DNA of 64,000 bases from Hysterangium stoloniferum. Taxonomy: Eukaryota > Basidiomycota > Agaricomycetes > Hysterangiales > Hysterangiaceae. Made by a program: the position numbers and the translations under genes. The first letter of the stretch is position 1; each line of letters starts with the position of its first letter. This document shows positions 10,601-21,194 of this stretch, piece after piece. The stretch is taken from positions 806,001-870,000 of the forward strand of contig WHVD01000008.1 of NCBI GenBank assembly GCA_015178975.1, read 5' to 3'. The notes beneath the pieces are model-generated. The model saw only the letters and a program-made list of their open reading frames with translations. It ran no database searches and was not told the origin of the DNA.

Positions 10601-13600
10601 TCACGGTGGGTAGTTGTCGGCTACCGGGTCCGGCCACACATCCTCATCCATCCAACTGGGCTCCGCATCATAAGAAGCACGCAATTGCACAGCCGGGATA
10701 GGTCCTCCCGAGGGGCCATAAACAATACGTGGATACATGGTCTCAAACAAGAAGCAGATAGGCGGGTCTACATCTCGGGGGTGCCTAAATTACTCTTAGA
10801 CACTAACCATAAGGGGAGAAGTGAGACATACAAATCCTGAGGCATTTCCACTCTTAATGATTGTGTGTAGCCGAGGACTATTGCCACGAAGGTTTCAGTA
10901 TCATTTCCAAAGAGCTGAAAGCGCTCCCGTGCTTACTAATCATTAACTCGTGTGGAGCAACACCCGTAAGCCCACGTTTTTTTATGTAAAGCGGTGCGTA
11001 TTCTGCCCATGCTTTCTGGACTCTCTGGACTTGGGAGGTGTAGAAGTTCTGTGAATACTTCATTTTGACCGTGACAAGGCGGCGGTCATAATGGATGATG
11101 TTGTGGTTAATACGACAGGTATGTCTAGACGGGAGAAAACTGAGTAACCATGTTGTCAGTGTCCTTGCCCGAAAGATACCTTTTGATTGGTGTTCCCCTT
11201 TGTATTATTGCAGTCTCAAGAAGTACTAACTGTTCGATAAATACGGGTTCCCGATGACCTTCGAAGAACCACTCAAAGAACCACCCAATGTCAATGGTGA
11301 CTTCGGGCTCTCCACCCAGGATATCAGATAACCACTCGTGTAGATTTCCAAGCACTACAAAATGGCCCGTAACATTGTCCCGATGGCCCACGTCTCCCAA
11401 AGCTGAGAACCCCACGTCTCCCAGTATCATTCGGTCCTGAAGTGTCCCCAGAAACCCATAGTCCAGTAGTTGATTGGCCAAATGATGGTTAGTATGCAAG
11501 CTTCGAAGTTGTTGATCCATTGAAGCAGTTCCGAGACGCCATGAAGACCAAGCAGAGATGAATAACTTTGCGACGAAATTTGGTGATGATGGATCGACTT
11601 TACCATCTCTGTCAAATATATGAGAATCCCAATTTTCTTCGGATTCGTCCAGTGTTCCGATAAACACAAGCCCCAGATTATGGCGATTGGCGGGACAGTC
11701 AGTCACAGTGACAAGTAATTCACCGAGAGTAAGAAACTAGATAGACAAAGTTATCATCGACATCTGACGTGGGTAGAATTAACCAACAAAGGTTGCCCAA
11801 GGAGAAATTTGGTTGATTGTAAAGAATTCACTCAATCCCTATATAGGATCAGCACTTGCAGGAAAGAAGGAAAGTAAGTACGTTACATTCAAAGAATCCC
11901 TCTAAAATATCGTGTTAGCTTATAAATATCATTAGTAATTTCATTCACCATGTCGTATAGCCCCAAAATGGCTTGTCTCGGATCGGATGATCTAGTGCGT
12001 TGGAGCCAATTACATGCGTCCTCAGGGTGAGGGTCCGGATTACGGAAAACTTGAAAAAGCACATTGTTTCGTGCATTGGCGTAGCCCAAGAACTGGGCAA
12101 TGTTAGGGTCCCTAGATATGAATACGATTAAGCCACCTCGGTTGTTTAATTGAAGTGTAACGTTCTTACCATGTGCGTTGATAGTGCCTTAGGTCCCTTT
12201 GGAGCTATGCCAAAAGTGTGATATGTTACAAGTACTTTTTAAACCAAACCAAACCAAAGCTCATACATTTTCGTGCCTCAAGTCCCACGTGGATGTCCCG
12301 CCTTCGTATATTTTGACCAATACCGGTTCACCGTCAGTTACAGTCTTTGCTTTGCAAAGTTTAATACGCCACGGCACGGTAACCGAGCGACCCCCTGCAA
12401 ATTCAAGACTAAACTTATTCGTGACCGATAAGGCGGGGGATAATAGCTGGTAATTTCTTTGATCGACCAAATACTGTATCATTCCTATGAAGCTCAGGGT
12501 GTGACACTTGAGATGGCGGAACAGGCGCACACGTTCATCATTTTCGTCTCTCACGTCGTCATCGCCCTGGGAGGCTTGCCCTCCCTCAAGGGCTCTTGCG
12601 GCCATCTGTTGCAATTGGAAAACTATATTGTTGTAGTCTGCATCTTCGTTCGATGGGAACTTCACCATTTCATTGTGAGTCTTGTTAACGCCGATAGGTT
12701 CAGCATCAACAGCCCCAGGGACTATCGCCGAGGAGGCTGGGACATACTAACAGAATTCAGCTAAATTGGGAAAGAAATGTAGACAGGACTAGACTCACTT
12801 CATTTGCTTTCGATCCTTGTGTAGCATACAACGCATACCCAAATACGGTCTTGAACCGGGTACTAATGGAATTATACTGTGTCAATTGCTGTTGCAATAC
12901 TTCCGAATGGAAGGCCAATGGTTTAAGTAACGGGTTATCTTGCAGAGACTCAAGTGATCGGCCGTCCAAGCGGGAGTGAACCCATTCAGGGAGGTTGACA
13001 CCTTGATGGGGAGTACCCATGAAAATCACACCACATGTTGATGTTTCAACTGCCTTGTGACTGCGAAAATGACCATCATGAGCCAAGCTTGCTTGGATAA
13101 GTGCCTAATAAATGTGAGTCAGGACAATGATCGTTGGATGGCTCTACTGACATTTTTCAACATGATTCCACCAAAGCTATGCGCAATAAATATCAGGGGC
13201 CGGTGCTGGAACCCGTATCAGAAAATAGGAATAAAATGCATCGAACCACGAACATCTGTCCCTGAAAATAATCTATATGCAGCCAATTTGACTACGAAAT
13301 CCACAGATATATCATAAAAGGTCTGTTGTGATCTATTCTCGCCGTGGGTACGCGCATCATAACCGTAAGTAAGAATTCGGGCAGAAGGTAACGCCTTTGG
13401 TAAGAGATCGCGAAGCCAAAGGACACCATTATCTGCAGTGAAGGATTCCTCCCGGTGCCCATCGAGGCCGTGTATAGCAACAATACTGTGAAGAGTTCAA
13501 TAACGATGGTTTGTGATGAGGCAAGTTCCACTTACTCGACGGTGGGAGATTCCCCTCCAGGTGCAAGCTCTTTGAATGAGAAATTGGATGCATCGGGATT

Positions 13601-13663
13601 TGACATGATCAGTCGAGACGGAGAGATGAAAGCTGACAGGAAATTGGGTAAGAAAGTCGGCAT
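10601..13663 (-). CDS. Alpha/beta-hydrolase (SERAC1/DUF676-like) fused to a kinase-like N-lobe
   Basis: Multi-exon gene. Start chosen at ATG 13663. Exon 1 (13663-13536) is spliced at GTAAGT to exon 2 (from 13485), which reads IVAIHGLDGH, the oxyanion-side motif of lipase-like hydrolases. The nucleophile elbow AHSFGG is near 13190 and GVIFMGTPHQG near 13030. A further exon reads YVPASSAIVPGA...EPIGVNKTH, typical of fungal hydrolases of this type. Downstream, VKIYEG (near 12325), LQRDLRHYQRTW and DPNIAQFLGY (near 12095) resemble the beta-3 lysine and helix-C to hinge region of a protein kinase N-lobe, but no HRD or DFG is seen. The rest (11706-10601) is unrecognised; the last exon ends at TGA 10601-10603. 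The hydrolase domain is confident; the kinase likeness is inference. Confidence 0.7.
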
Positions 13664-13931
13664 GTTAAGCGGGGACAGGAAAGTTGACAGTCAAGGTGTG
13701 GTCGAAAAAGGTAAGTAGCCGGATCGTTCCGCAGCTACCCGCCTTGCGGCAATAGAGTGTAAACCCTAAGTAATACATATCAGCCAAACTGAATTGGTTT
13801 CATGTAATTAAAAATGGGTTTATCACTATTTCAAAAAATGATGATCTATTTTGAAAAAAGAAGCCTTTCGCTTCATAGGAGGGGCTGTGGGTGCTAGTTT
13901 TCTTTGTTACTAAAATCTATGATGTTATATG

Positions 13932-14193
13932 TTTAGACAGTGACAGTCCTCTCCCGCAATACTTCCGAATGGAACGCCAAATGTCTAAGTAACGAGTCGT
14001 CTTGGAGGCACTCAAGGGATCTGCCATTCAACCGTGACCAAGCCCATTCAAGTAGATCGACACTTTGATGGGGTGTTCCTATGAAAATTACATCATATTG
14101 AAAGGCTGCTGTCAAATGCAGCCTTACATTGGCATCGGTCCAGACGTTGATAGGACCAAACTGTATTCCTCGAGAACGGCGAGTACGATACAC
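13932..14193 (-). pseudogene. Partial copy of the hydrolase
   Basis: The minus strand reads VIFIGTPHQSVDLLEW and continues to a segment ending LAFHSEVLRE, matching the hydrolase exon of the neighbouring gene (GVIFMGTPHQGVNLPEW ... LAFHSEVLQ). Only this part is present; the nucleophile-elbow exon and the downstream domains are missing between it and the P450. It is a truncated tandem duplicate, most likely non-functional. 13664-13931 holds AT-rich spacer. Confidence 0.65.
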
Positions 14194-14295
14194 GATGATG
14201 ACGGTAAGTAAAACGATTAACTAAAAATGATACTACGCGCGTCTGTGATAATGTAATCGGTATGTCGTAAGCCACCAGGCTTACAGCTGGTTGTC

Positions 14296-16606
14296 TTAGT
14301 CGCCGCCATCGATAGTTACCTTCGACCTCCTAGAAACTTTGACTACAAGCGGCCTCTGCAAAATCGTCGTGCGCATGTTTTGTATGCCGTCGCGAAAGGC
14401 GTCGACATCGAAAGAGCTGGGCAGGCTCATATCGAACGCGAGCACTAGCCTTGCCATGACATAACGCATTTCCTGGTACGCAAAACTTTTTGCAATGCAA
14501 ACATGTGGACCTAAGTCGCAAGGGAGGTAGTGTTGTCAAATGACATAAAACAAAGTAAATGGGTCAGGCAAATGTGAGTGCGTTGGCATATATAAACGCA
14601 CTCACCCGAAGAGAATGAGTACAACGTGCCCTGAGCACGTCTGCTGTCAGGATACCATCTCTCGGGACGAAACACCTTGAGAGACCAGTGCGTTAATCGA
14701 CGAATGAAAGAAAATTTTTTTAAATAAACCTACTAAAGGATCTGGAGGGTATATTTCGGGACTGAGCTGTTGCGAATAGGCAGCAATCGCTACTATCGTA
14801 CCACCAGGGATAAATCTCCCATCTACGGTGACCCCTCCAGCCGGAACGATCCGTGGAAGAAAAAAGGGGGAACCGAGACGGAGAGTCTCGTTAAGGACAG
14901 CGTTTAGGAAAGGTAGGCCCATGAGCTTGCCCCCGTCCAAACATCCAAGAGGATCTGGGAAGGCTGAATCCAGCTCGGATTGTAGTTTCTCGTAGCAAGG
15001 TGGTCGCGAAAGGAGAAAGTAAATTGCAAGAATCATTGTGGTAGATGTGTTGTCAGATCCTGGATCATAGTGGGTGGAAAGCAACGAATTAGACGGTACT
15101 GTAAGTGAGGAGTGAGCTGTATCTTACCGCCTTGTATCGCTACCATTGCATCCAGCTCAAGATCCTCTTGAGAAATTTTCTCTTCTGTCGAAAGATTACC
15201 GTCAATCTATGATGTAAAATATGTCAAAAGGTCAAATTCATTCTTTCGTGATACGAAATCTTACAAGATAGGAAGAAAGATCACGAATCTGCACGTCCTG
15301 GTCCGCTTTAATACGAGCTCGCATCGTCTCCGCGGCGAAATTACGCAGTTTTTGCATTTCACTGCCGGCGGGTAGATGCCACATGATGTCCATCAACCAT
15401 GGTGTCTGACCAATACTGCAACCTCCAAGTAAGTTTCCCATGCAAAGGACACAGCAGGATAAATCACAATATACCTATCTAAAAGAACCGTCGCCCTCTT
15501 TCCGCTTCTTATCAGGTTCTGAGTGTCTCCGTTCTGCATCAGGTTCTACCAAATTATATAGCAATAAAGTTCTGCCTCAGTTTACTGTGAACTTGCTTAC
15601 AAAATTATTGCACCCTCCAAAGACCATTTCCCCCTGCCCATGCGCATGCATGCCGTCGGTGATCTACCAATGAAGATGGATTATTGGAAACGCACCATAA
15701 AATCGTACGACCAGTGCCCAAGACATCCTCCTAATTCTACCGTGCCGTCGGACGTTTGACGCGTTTCAATGCATTTCAACAATTGCCGTGTGCTTCGTTC
15801 CAAAGGCGCCCAAAAGTGAGAGACACTGCATTACAGCCACGTATCAATGATACATGCCTACTTAAGACTGATATACTACTACGATACCTTGCTCCTGTGA
15901 AGGCATTGGCCCAGATCTTCTTGCGGTTCGCGTGCATATCTTTCGTCTTCTGCTTGAAGAACAGACCGACAGCCTGAGTGTGGCCAGGCAGGATGTATGA
16001 GTCACTTTTCTCCATGCCGTGTGTTCCACTGTAAAAAATGTTTGCAGACGGTAAGTTGACCGAAAGCGTGTTTGGGCCTTATATACATCCAGGGATTAGT
16101 AAAACTTCTAAAATTGCATTTTCATTGGTCTCATACCTATCCTCAAGAATGGTCCATATCTTTGGTGCAAGTCATCTAATAACAAATGTCGTTTCCCACC
16201 GTAAGAGACGCAAGTGAGTTTAAGACTGCTGATCCACCACGATCGCGGGCCCGGATAACCTGCAAGAGGATGCCATGGTGACATGCGATAGAGTACGGTT
16301 GCAAGGAGGGCTGAAGCACCATAAATGGCTGATAGGGTAGCAACGAAACAAAAAGGGGATTCGACAGCTCTCCCGTAGTATCGCGTAACGTAATATGCGG
16401 TTCCAAAGGCAAACGCATAAAGCAAGAGGGCAAAATCCCCCCTGACGGCCCGCCAATTGAGAATCTTCCATGTCGTCTGCAACGTACATAAAAGCATAAT
16501 AATGATAAAATGGAGTCAGTAGAACTTCAGGGGTGTCGCTTCACATCCTTACAAGTCCTGTCCCAGCGGCGACAACGAGCAATCTCGGCTCATAAGCACT
16601 ATACAT
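14296..16606 (-). CDS. Cytochrome P450 monooxygenase
   Basis: Multi-exon P450. Exon 1 (16606-16553) is followed by an intron with GTAAGG and GTTGCAG ends. Exon 2 (16476-16137) has hydrophobic membrane segments, the proline hinge PLAGYPGP and YGPFLRIG. Later exons give a helix-C block (HANRKKIWANAFTGA, near 15880), the I-helix PGSDNTSTT (near 15060), the K-helix ETLRL (ExxR), VFRPERW, and the haem loop GPHVCIAKSFAYQEMR (near 14500), with the ligand cysteine present. The usual Arg and Gly of GxRxCxG are His and Ala. It ends at TAA 14296-14298. An upstream exon before 16606 is possible, since the frame is open to a TTTAG acceptor. The protein is likely ER-anchored; the substrate is unknown. It lies divergent to ICMT at 18493. 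Confidence 0.82.
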
Positions 16607-16639
16607 TGCCACAATGTCGATAACCCGGAACTAAACAGA

Positions 16640-18010
16640 ACAGTAGAGAATGTTATTTAAGATGGTGGAAGTGTACCAAGAGAGTTGATAAATCAACTCG
16701 TTTTTAAGTTATCTCAGAAGCAGGTGGACACTTACATGCTAGGACTATAGCGCTTGTTCCTTCAGATAATATTGAATGAAGTAGACTTATTAAATCAGAG
16801 ATAGTTTGATACAAACATGAGAAATACTATTTAATTCGTCTTCTTAGACGTTTCATTGTTATCGGAACAGCTTGCAGTGACAGCTGAGCTCTGTAGCGAA
16901 TTGAGATAGAATGCACTTACTATGAACCGATAACCTTATCGATGGCGCAGAATGGCGCCGATTTTGTGGCGTGTACTTCCTTGATTGCCTCGCAGCCTCA
17001 GCTCATGTCACCGAAGTTGTCTTCAATCATTTCTTCCATCATAACTTTAAGACTACATTTATCCCTCATTTATGCCTCAAGGAACAGCTGATGCACTGCC
17101 TACAAGGGTTTAATAGGCTTGTAATAAAACTACTTGTGTGTCAATCAATGTGTCAGTTGGTCAATCACCTTCTGACATTGTAGGAACTTAGGCGACAGTT
17201 TAGGGGTACAGTGGTCAAATAATGTGTTAGCTCACTTTGTGATGGTCCACAATATGGATTTTCACAGTCAAAAGTAAAAGAAAGAGGTGAATATCCCTTA
17301 GGAGGAGGGTGTTTCATCATCATTTCGAACACAACCAGATCTGTTAATAACAGATGTTGGGCTGTATAGTCTAACCTGACAAAATCCATCAGTGGGTAGC
17401 AACTCTATACGACACTGGGACTGAGATCCTATCGGATCCTGTTTAACGCTGCCACGTGTTGTGAGCACAACCTCCACCGTGACCTATATCATCAAGGTTT
17501 TCTTGCATGGTATACCTCAGTCGTTAGATTGCCAAACTCCGGGCAGCGACTGAGCTTCGGGCAATTCGTGCCGTATCATGGTTTTTGTCATAACCCATGA
17601 TATCATCTTAGTAGAAATTCAGTAATTATTCGAAAACAAAAGTTGTGATGGAAGAAATGGTTTGAGACAGCTTCAGTGACATATGGGAGGCTGGCGTTCA
17701 AGGAAGCACACGCCACGAAATCATTATCGTCCTTATTAAATAATCATCAATAAAGTCACAAGTTGATCAGTACATTTCCAATGCCTTATATTCATCTCAA
17801 TTCGTCGTCGTAGAGCTCAGCTAGGCAGTTCCGATAACAATGAAACTGTCTAAGAAGACGAATTGAATAATATTTCTCACGTTTGTATCAACTATCTCTG
17901 ATCCAACAAGTCTTCTCGATTCAATATTATTTGAAAGAACCAGTGCTATCCTGAGCATGTAAGTGTCCATCTGCTTCTGAGATAGCTCAAAACGATCTAC
18001 TGTCCGAACA
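16640..18010. repeat. Inverted pair of P450 5'-flank copies
   Basis: About 350 bp upstream of P450 (16640-17000) reappears inverted at 17640-18010, upstream of ICMT. Both hold a block with AAGAAGACGAATT and a CATGTAAGTGTCC sequence resembling a 5' splice site. The same pair exists in the right arm (51470-51620 and 55680-55900). It may be a duplicated P450 first exon and promoter or the long inverted ends of an unidentified element. Confidence 0.55.
16970..17360 (-). repeat. LTR-like repeat upstream of P450
   Basis: Repeated in the right arm at 55030-55290, where its middle is missing. It shares segments (GATGATGAAACAC and a block with CTATTAAACCCTTGTAG) with the 263-bp solo LTR at 19614-19876, so it is probably an LTR remnant of the same group. 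Its exact ends were not resolved. Confidence 0.4.
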
Positions 18011-18124
18011 CTATAGTTCTCATGATACCTTGCCTTAATCCTGTACTTCCTTCGAAATGCCCCGACGATAGGCTGTACAATTTCGACCCTGAGAGTACCG
18101 TAATAACGCCAACGAAATAGTTCT

Positions 18125-18215
18125 ACCCTTGATTTTTCATAGAGAGCTGATTCTCATCACAAAGCTCACATTACTCCTTCTTGCGGCTATATCCCATCAC
18201 GCTGGGATGAGAACT
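18125..18215 (+). pseudogene. Start-less duplicate of the ICMT 5' exon
   Basis: A diverged copy of the first about 90 bp of ICMT, 360 bp upstream of the real gene and in the same orientation. It would read VLPLIFHRELIL..., compared with VLPLIFYRELIL... in ICMT, but the ATG position is ATA. It is also present in the right arm (about 51215-51305), so it predates the large duplication. Confidence 0.6.
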
Positions 18216-18426
18216 ATGATATTCTAGGTGCCAAAAGGTATTCTGAATGATCAAAGGCGGCCGCACTTTCCTCCCAGGACCCCCCGCCCATCTCTGAATC
18301 TGAATCTCTTTGGAGATGATCAAGTTCGCAAAGCATCTCGATCAAAGATGTTACACCCTAGCATGTTGGCCGAATTACGAGGGAGGCAGTCAGATACCCT
18401 TTTTCATATGATATATACCGATGAAT

Positions 18427-18440
18427 TATATATAAAAGTA
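18427..18440 (+). promoter_or_regulatory. Probable TATA box of ICMT
   Basis: TTATATATAAAAGT lies about 55 bp before the ICMT start codon; the same sequence is conserved at about 51000 before the right-arm copy. Position and sequence fit a TATA element. Confidence 0.5.
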
Positions 18441-18492
18441 CGTCGTCTCGTTTATCGTTTAGACCCTGAGAGCATCATAATACGCCAGCGAA

Positions 18493-19295
18493 ATGGTTCT
18501 GCCCTTGATTTTTTATAGAGAATTAATTCTCGCCACAAAGCTTACATTACTCTTTCTTGCAGCTCTATCCTATCATGTTGGGTTAACCTCTCCGAATCCC
18601 CCACCATCCAAGAATGACAAGGTTTACAGAGGACAGATATTTGAGCGATTTGTTCGTCTCCTAGCAACTAAGTCGAAGGTATCTCCTTTGCTCTGATATT
18701 CTACTCATAAACGTCCATTAATCCACCTTGTCCGTAGCTTTTCGTCATAACATGTATACTATCCGAAGTCATAGTTATAATATCTTTATATTATTCGTCG
18801 ACACGGTATTCGACTGTCGCTTTATCCAGGCTTTGTAGTAGCGGAAATCCGGCGCTGGAAAAGATGGGGCAGCTAAACCTGTCTTTCATAGTAGGCTGTT
18901 CGCTCATGCTCCTCTCTGGAGCGTTGCGTGTATGGTGCTTCAAGACATTGGGCGTCCTCTTCACATTCGAAGTCACTTTAAAACCCTCGCATAAACTCGT
19001 CACTTCAGGACCATACGCATACGTTCGCCACCCCAGCTATACTGCTATACTCTTGATGGTCATCGGTGCTGCCCTGACATGTTTTGCTGGGGGCAGTTTT
19101 GCCATCGAATGCCATATCATGATCACGCATGCTCGCTGGCTCGTCTACTATTATTTTACCATGGCTGTATATACAATGGTCTCTTTGTGGAGAAGGGGAT
19201 GTGTCGAGGATGATGCTCTAAAGGATGTGTTTGGACAGAGCTGGGAGGTGTATAAAAGTCGTGTCCCTTGGAAGTTTTGGCCTGGGATCATCTAA
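18493..19295 (+). CDS. Isoprenylcysteine carboxyl methyltransferase (ICMT)
   Basis: Two exons (18493-18678 and 18738-19295) joined over a 59-nt GTATCT...CGTAG intron, in phase, give about 247 aa. ICMT methylates the C-terminal prenyl-cysteine of CaaX proteins such as Ras or fungal pheromones, in the ER membrane, using SAM. Seen here: N-terminal hydrophobic helices, LTSPNPPPS after the first helix, FKTLGVLFTFEV, the GPYAYVRHPSYT motif (His and Arg of the SAM/prenyl site), two further membrane helices and the C-terminal VPWKFWPGII. The length is in the fungal range and the frame is intact. It is divergent to P450. Agaricomycetes often have several ICMT paralogues, so this may not be the housekeeping copy. 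Confidence 0.85.
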
Positions 19296-20225
19296 AACAA
19301 GAGGCATTCTAGTCAGTAAGGTGTGTCTGTTGGAGCTTAGTCATTAGGGTATATAGGTCGAGCCAATGTAGTTACATTTCTTTACGTGTTTGACAGAGCT
19401 CAAATAAGCGCGAATATTGTTAGGAGATGAAGCCTTGTAATGTATAATGCAGATATTCTTAAGTTAGCTCCAGTATATGTTAAAGTTTTTCTGGCGCTGT
19501 TCTTGGACCGAGTACGCTTCCATTTGTCTGAGTTAGCGGATGGTACTTTTGTTGACTTCTCTGGGATTTGGGATAGTGAGGGATTACAAGCATTTGGGCT
19601 CAGGTCGCTGCGGTGTTAAATTTGATGATGAAACACACCTTTTTCATAGGGGGAGTCCACCAATTATTGCAACTTTTCATATGAAGATGACCATGCATTT
19701 GGAGGCTAATGTGTGTGGGAACCACTATACACCTCCCAGAGCACCAAACCTATATTGTCAGGAGATGCTACACTAACTGACACAAGATATTGAGACACAA
19801 GTACTTTCATTACAAGCTTATTAAACCCTTGTAGATTGTGTATTGCAATAGAGTCAACTCATACTATTTTTTAACATGCAGTTGGGAATCACCGCATAGT
19901 TTGGGTTTTATATAGATATATTTGTATATATTTGGTCCTTATCCATTTACAACGAGTACCGTCAGCTCACTCAGACAAATGGAAACTTATTTGGTCTAGG
20001 AGCACCACCAGAGATAATTCAACATATTTATCATTCTCTCCCATCATTACAACAAAAGCAGTCTTAAAAGTATAGGATGGCCTATTGTAATAAGATTATA
20101 CAAGTGTGTAATAGACTTGTAATATGAAAGTGTTCTCAAATTTAAGGTATCAGGCTAGTATTTCCCAACAGGATAGGTTTATGGTACATTTCTATGCTAC
20201 ATGATCCACAATTAACAGTTTCATA
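19296..20225. other. ICMT 3' flank with foldback element
   Basis: No gene. 19475-20035 is a small element with inverted ends of about 75 bp that share GACCGAGTA and TTCCATTTGTCTGAG, also present in the right arm at about 49685-49975. It is split here by the solo LTR at 19614-19876. 20056-20225 is AT-rich and partly resembles 34280-34460. Confidence 0.55.
19614..19876. repeat. Solo LTR, 263 bp, in left arm only
   Basis: Begins TGTTAAATTTG and ends TTTTTTAACA, flanked by near-identical 5-bp target copies TGCGG (19609-19613) and TGCAG (19877-19881). The uninterrupted site can be read in the right arm, so the insertion happened after the duplication or in only one arm. Confidence 0.75.
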
Positions 20226-21091
20226 CAGTGACTCACAAAAGGTATCTAATGTTTTGCAGTTTTGGCTTATATATGTACCTTATATGTACCTGGGTAGATA
20301 AAATAGTAGAAATCACCAAAATATTTGTCAAAATGCTCTACCATGTATATTTTGATGTAATGCAATACCATTATGTAACCTCCATATATGGTAACAATAT
20401 GAATATTTTCATATATGTAGCAGGTTCATTGGATATCTTTTGTTGCTGACAGGCTCTTGCATGAAAATCATGTGACAAGGCTCTCTTGTTCCATGACCAC
20501 CACCTGCCTCTGGGGTTGGGGCCCCCAGTGCTTGTGGTGAGGGGTGGAGAGGTGGATGACAGTGAACAGGTTTGGGGGCCTCTGGATTCACTGCTCTGTC
20601 AAAGTTGGCAGCCTTCAGCCGCACACTAGTGTCGTCTGCAGAATGTCACTGGTACCTACCAACCATGACTGCTGCCTGGCAGCGGTGTACCCTTCCTACC
20701 CACCCCCGACTCCAGCATTCACCTATGCACTAGTAATGCAAGACTTTGGTGTCCCTGCAGCCCTTGTCGACGCCTGCTAGCAGGATCTCGGGCTTTTCTT
20801 GGGGCTTTGGCCCAAGGCCTCAAGGCCTCAGCTCTATACCATGTATATATATTATTCCCCCCCTCTTTGCTTACTAAAATCCCTTCCACGCACGTAGCTC
20901 ACTCAGAACTTCGTACCACCATAGCATAGTTTCTCTGGGGCCTTTTCACCCCCTAGCCACAGTTAGCCATTGTTGCTTGAAGTGGGATACAAATATATCA
21001 AAAAAAAAGAAAAAAAAGAAAAAAGAAAAACATGTGACAATGTAGATTGTTTGCACTTGTTTATATTTTTCAACATGTCATGTGATCATGC
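20226..21091 (+). mobile_element. Truncated Tc1/mariner-like end, split by a retroposon
   Basis: 20226-20478 plus 21031-21091 match the left end of the element at 22217: tip CAGTGACTCACAAAAGG after a TA, the inner inverted copy near 20448, then the subterminal region ending CATGTCATGTGATCATGC. The rest of the element, including transposase, is absent. Confidence 0.75.
20479..21030 (+). mobile_element. Poly(A)-tailed retroposon (non-LTR)
   Basis: A 552-bp insert with a 3' tail of A-runs broken by single Gs (20999-21030), flanked by identical 10-bp copies CATGTGACAA (20469-20478 and 21031-21040). Both features are hallmarks of target-primed reverse transcription. The body is GC-rich, has no long reading frame and shows no recognisable tRNA-type A/B boxes at its start. 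It could be a SINE, a 5'-truncated LINE end or a processed host transcript. Confidence 0.75.
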
Positions 21092-21194
21092 TTTTTTTTT
21101 TAATACATTTATATACCACATTGCATAAATAAGATACATCATCTAAACAGGGTAGTCACATGCATAGAGGTGCTGGACTAAGGGTGTTCAGTGG

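Larger units (their letters stand above)
16325..20055. repeat. Left arm of the inverted duplication
   Basis: This arm is repeated in opposite orientation at 49655-56676. Shared parts: the P450 5' end, an upstream repeat (16970-17360), the ICMT promoter, the whole ICMT gene and a terminal foldback element. It differs from the right arm by its own 263-bp solo LTR (19614-19876) and by 17360-17600, which replaces the roughly 3-kb block containing the DUF6534-type gene. The outer end may continue further left, since the matching right part is cut off by element C. Confidence 0.85.

Noticed and set aside
10601-16606. Secondary-metabolite cluster including the P450
   Set aside because: No terpene synthase, PKS, NRPS or other backbone enzyme is present in the window; a P450 next to an ICMT is not enough to call a cluster.
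18228-18518. 96-residue plus-strand frame before ICMT
   Set aside because: It overlaps the TATA-like sequence and the ICMT start in another frame and has no domain; it is conserved in the right arm only because the whole arm is duplicated.
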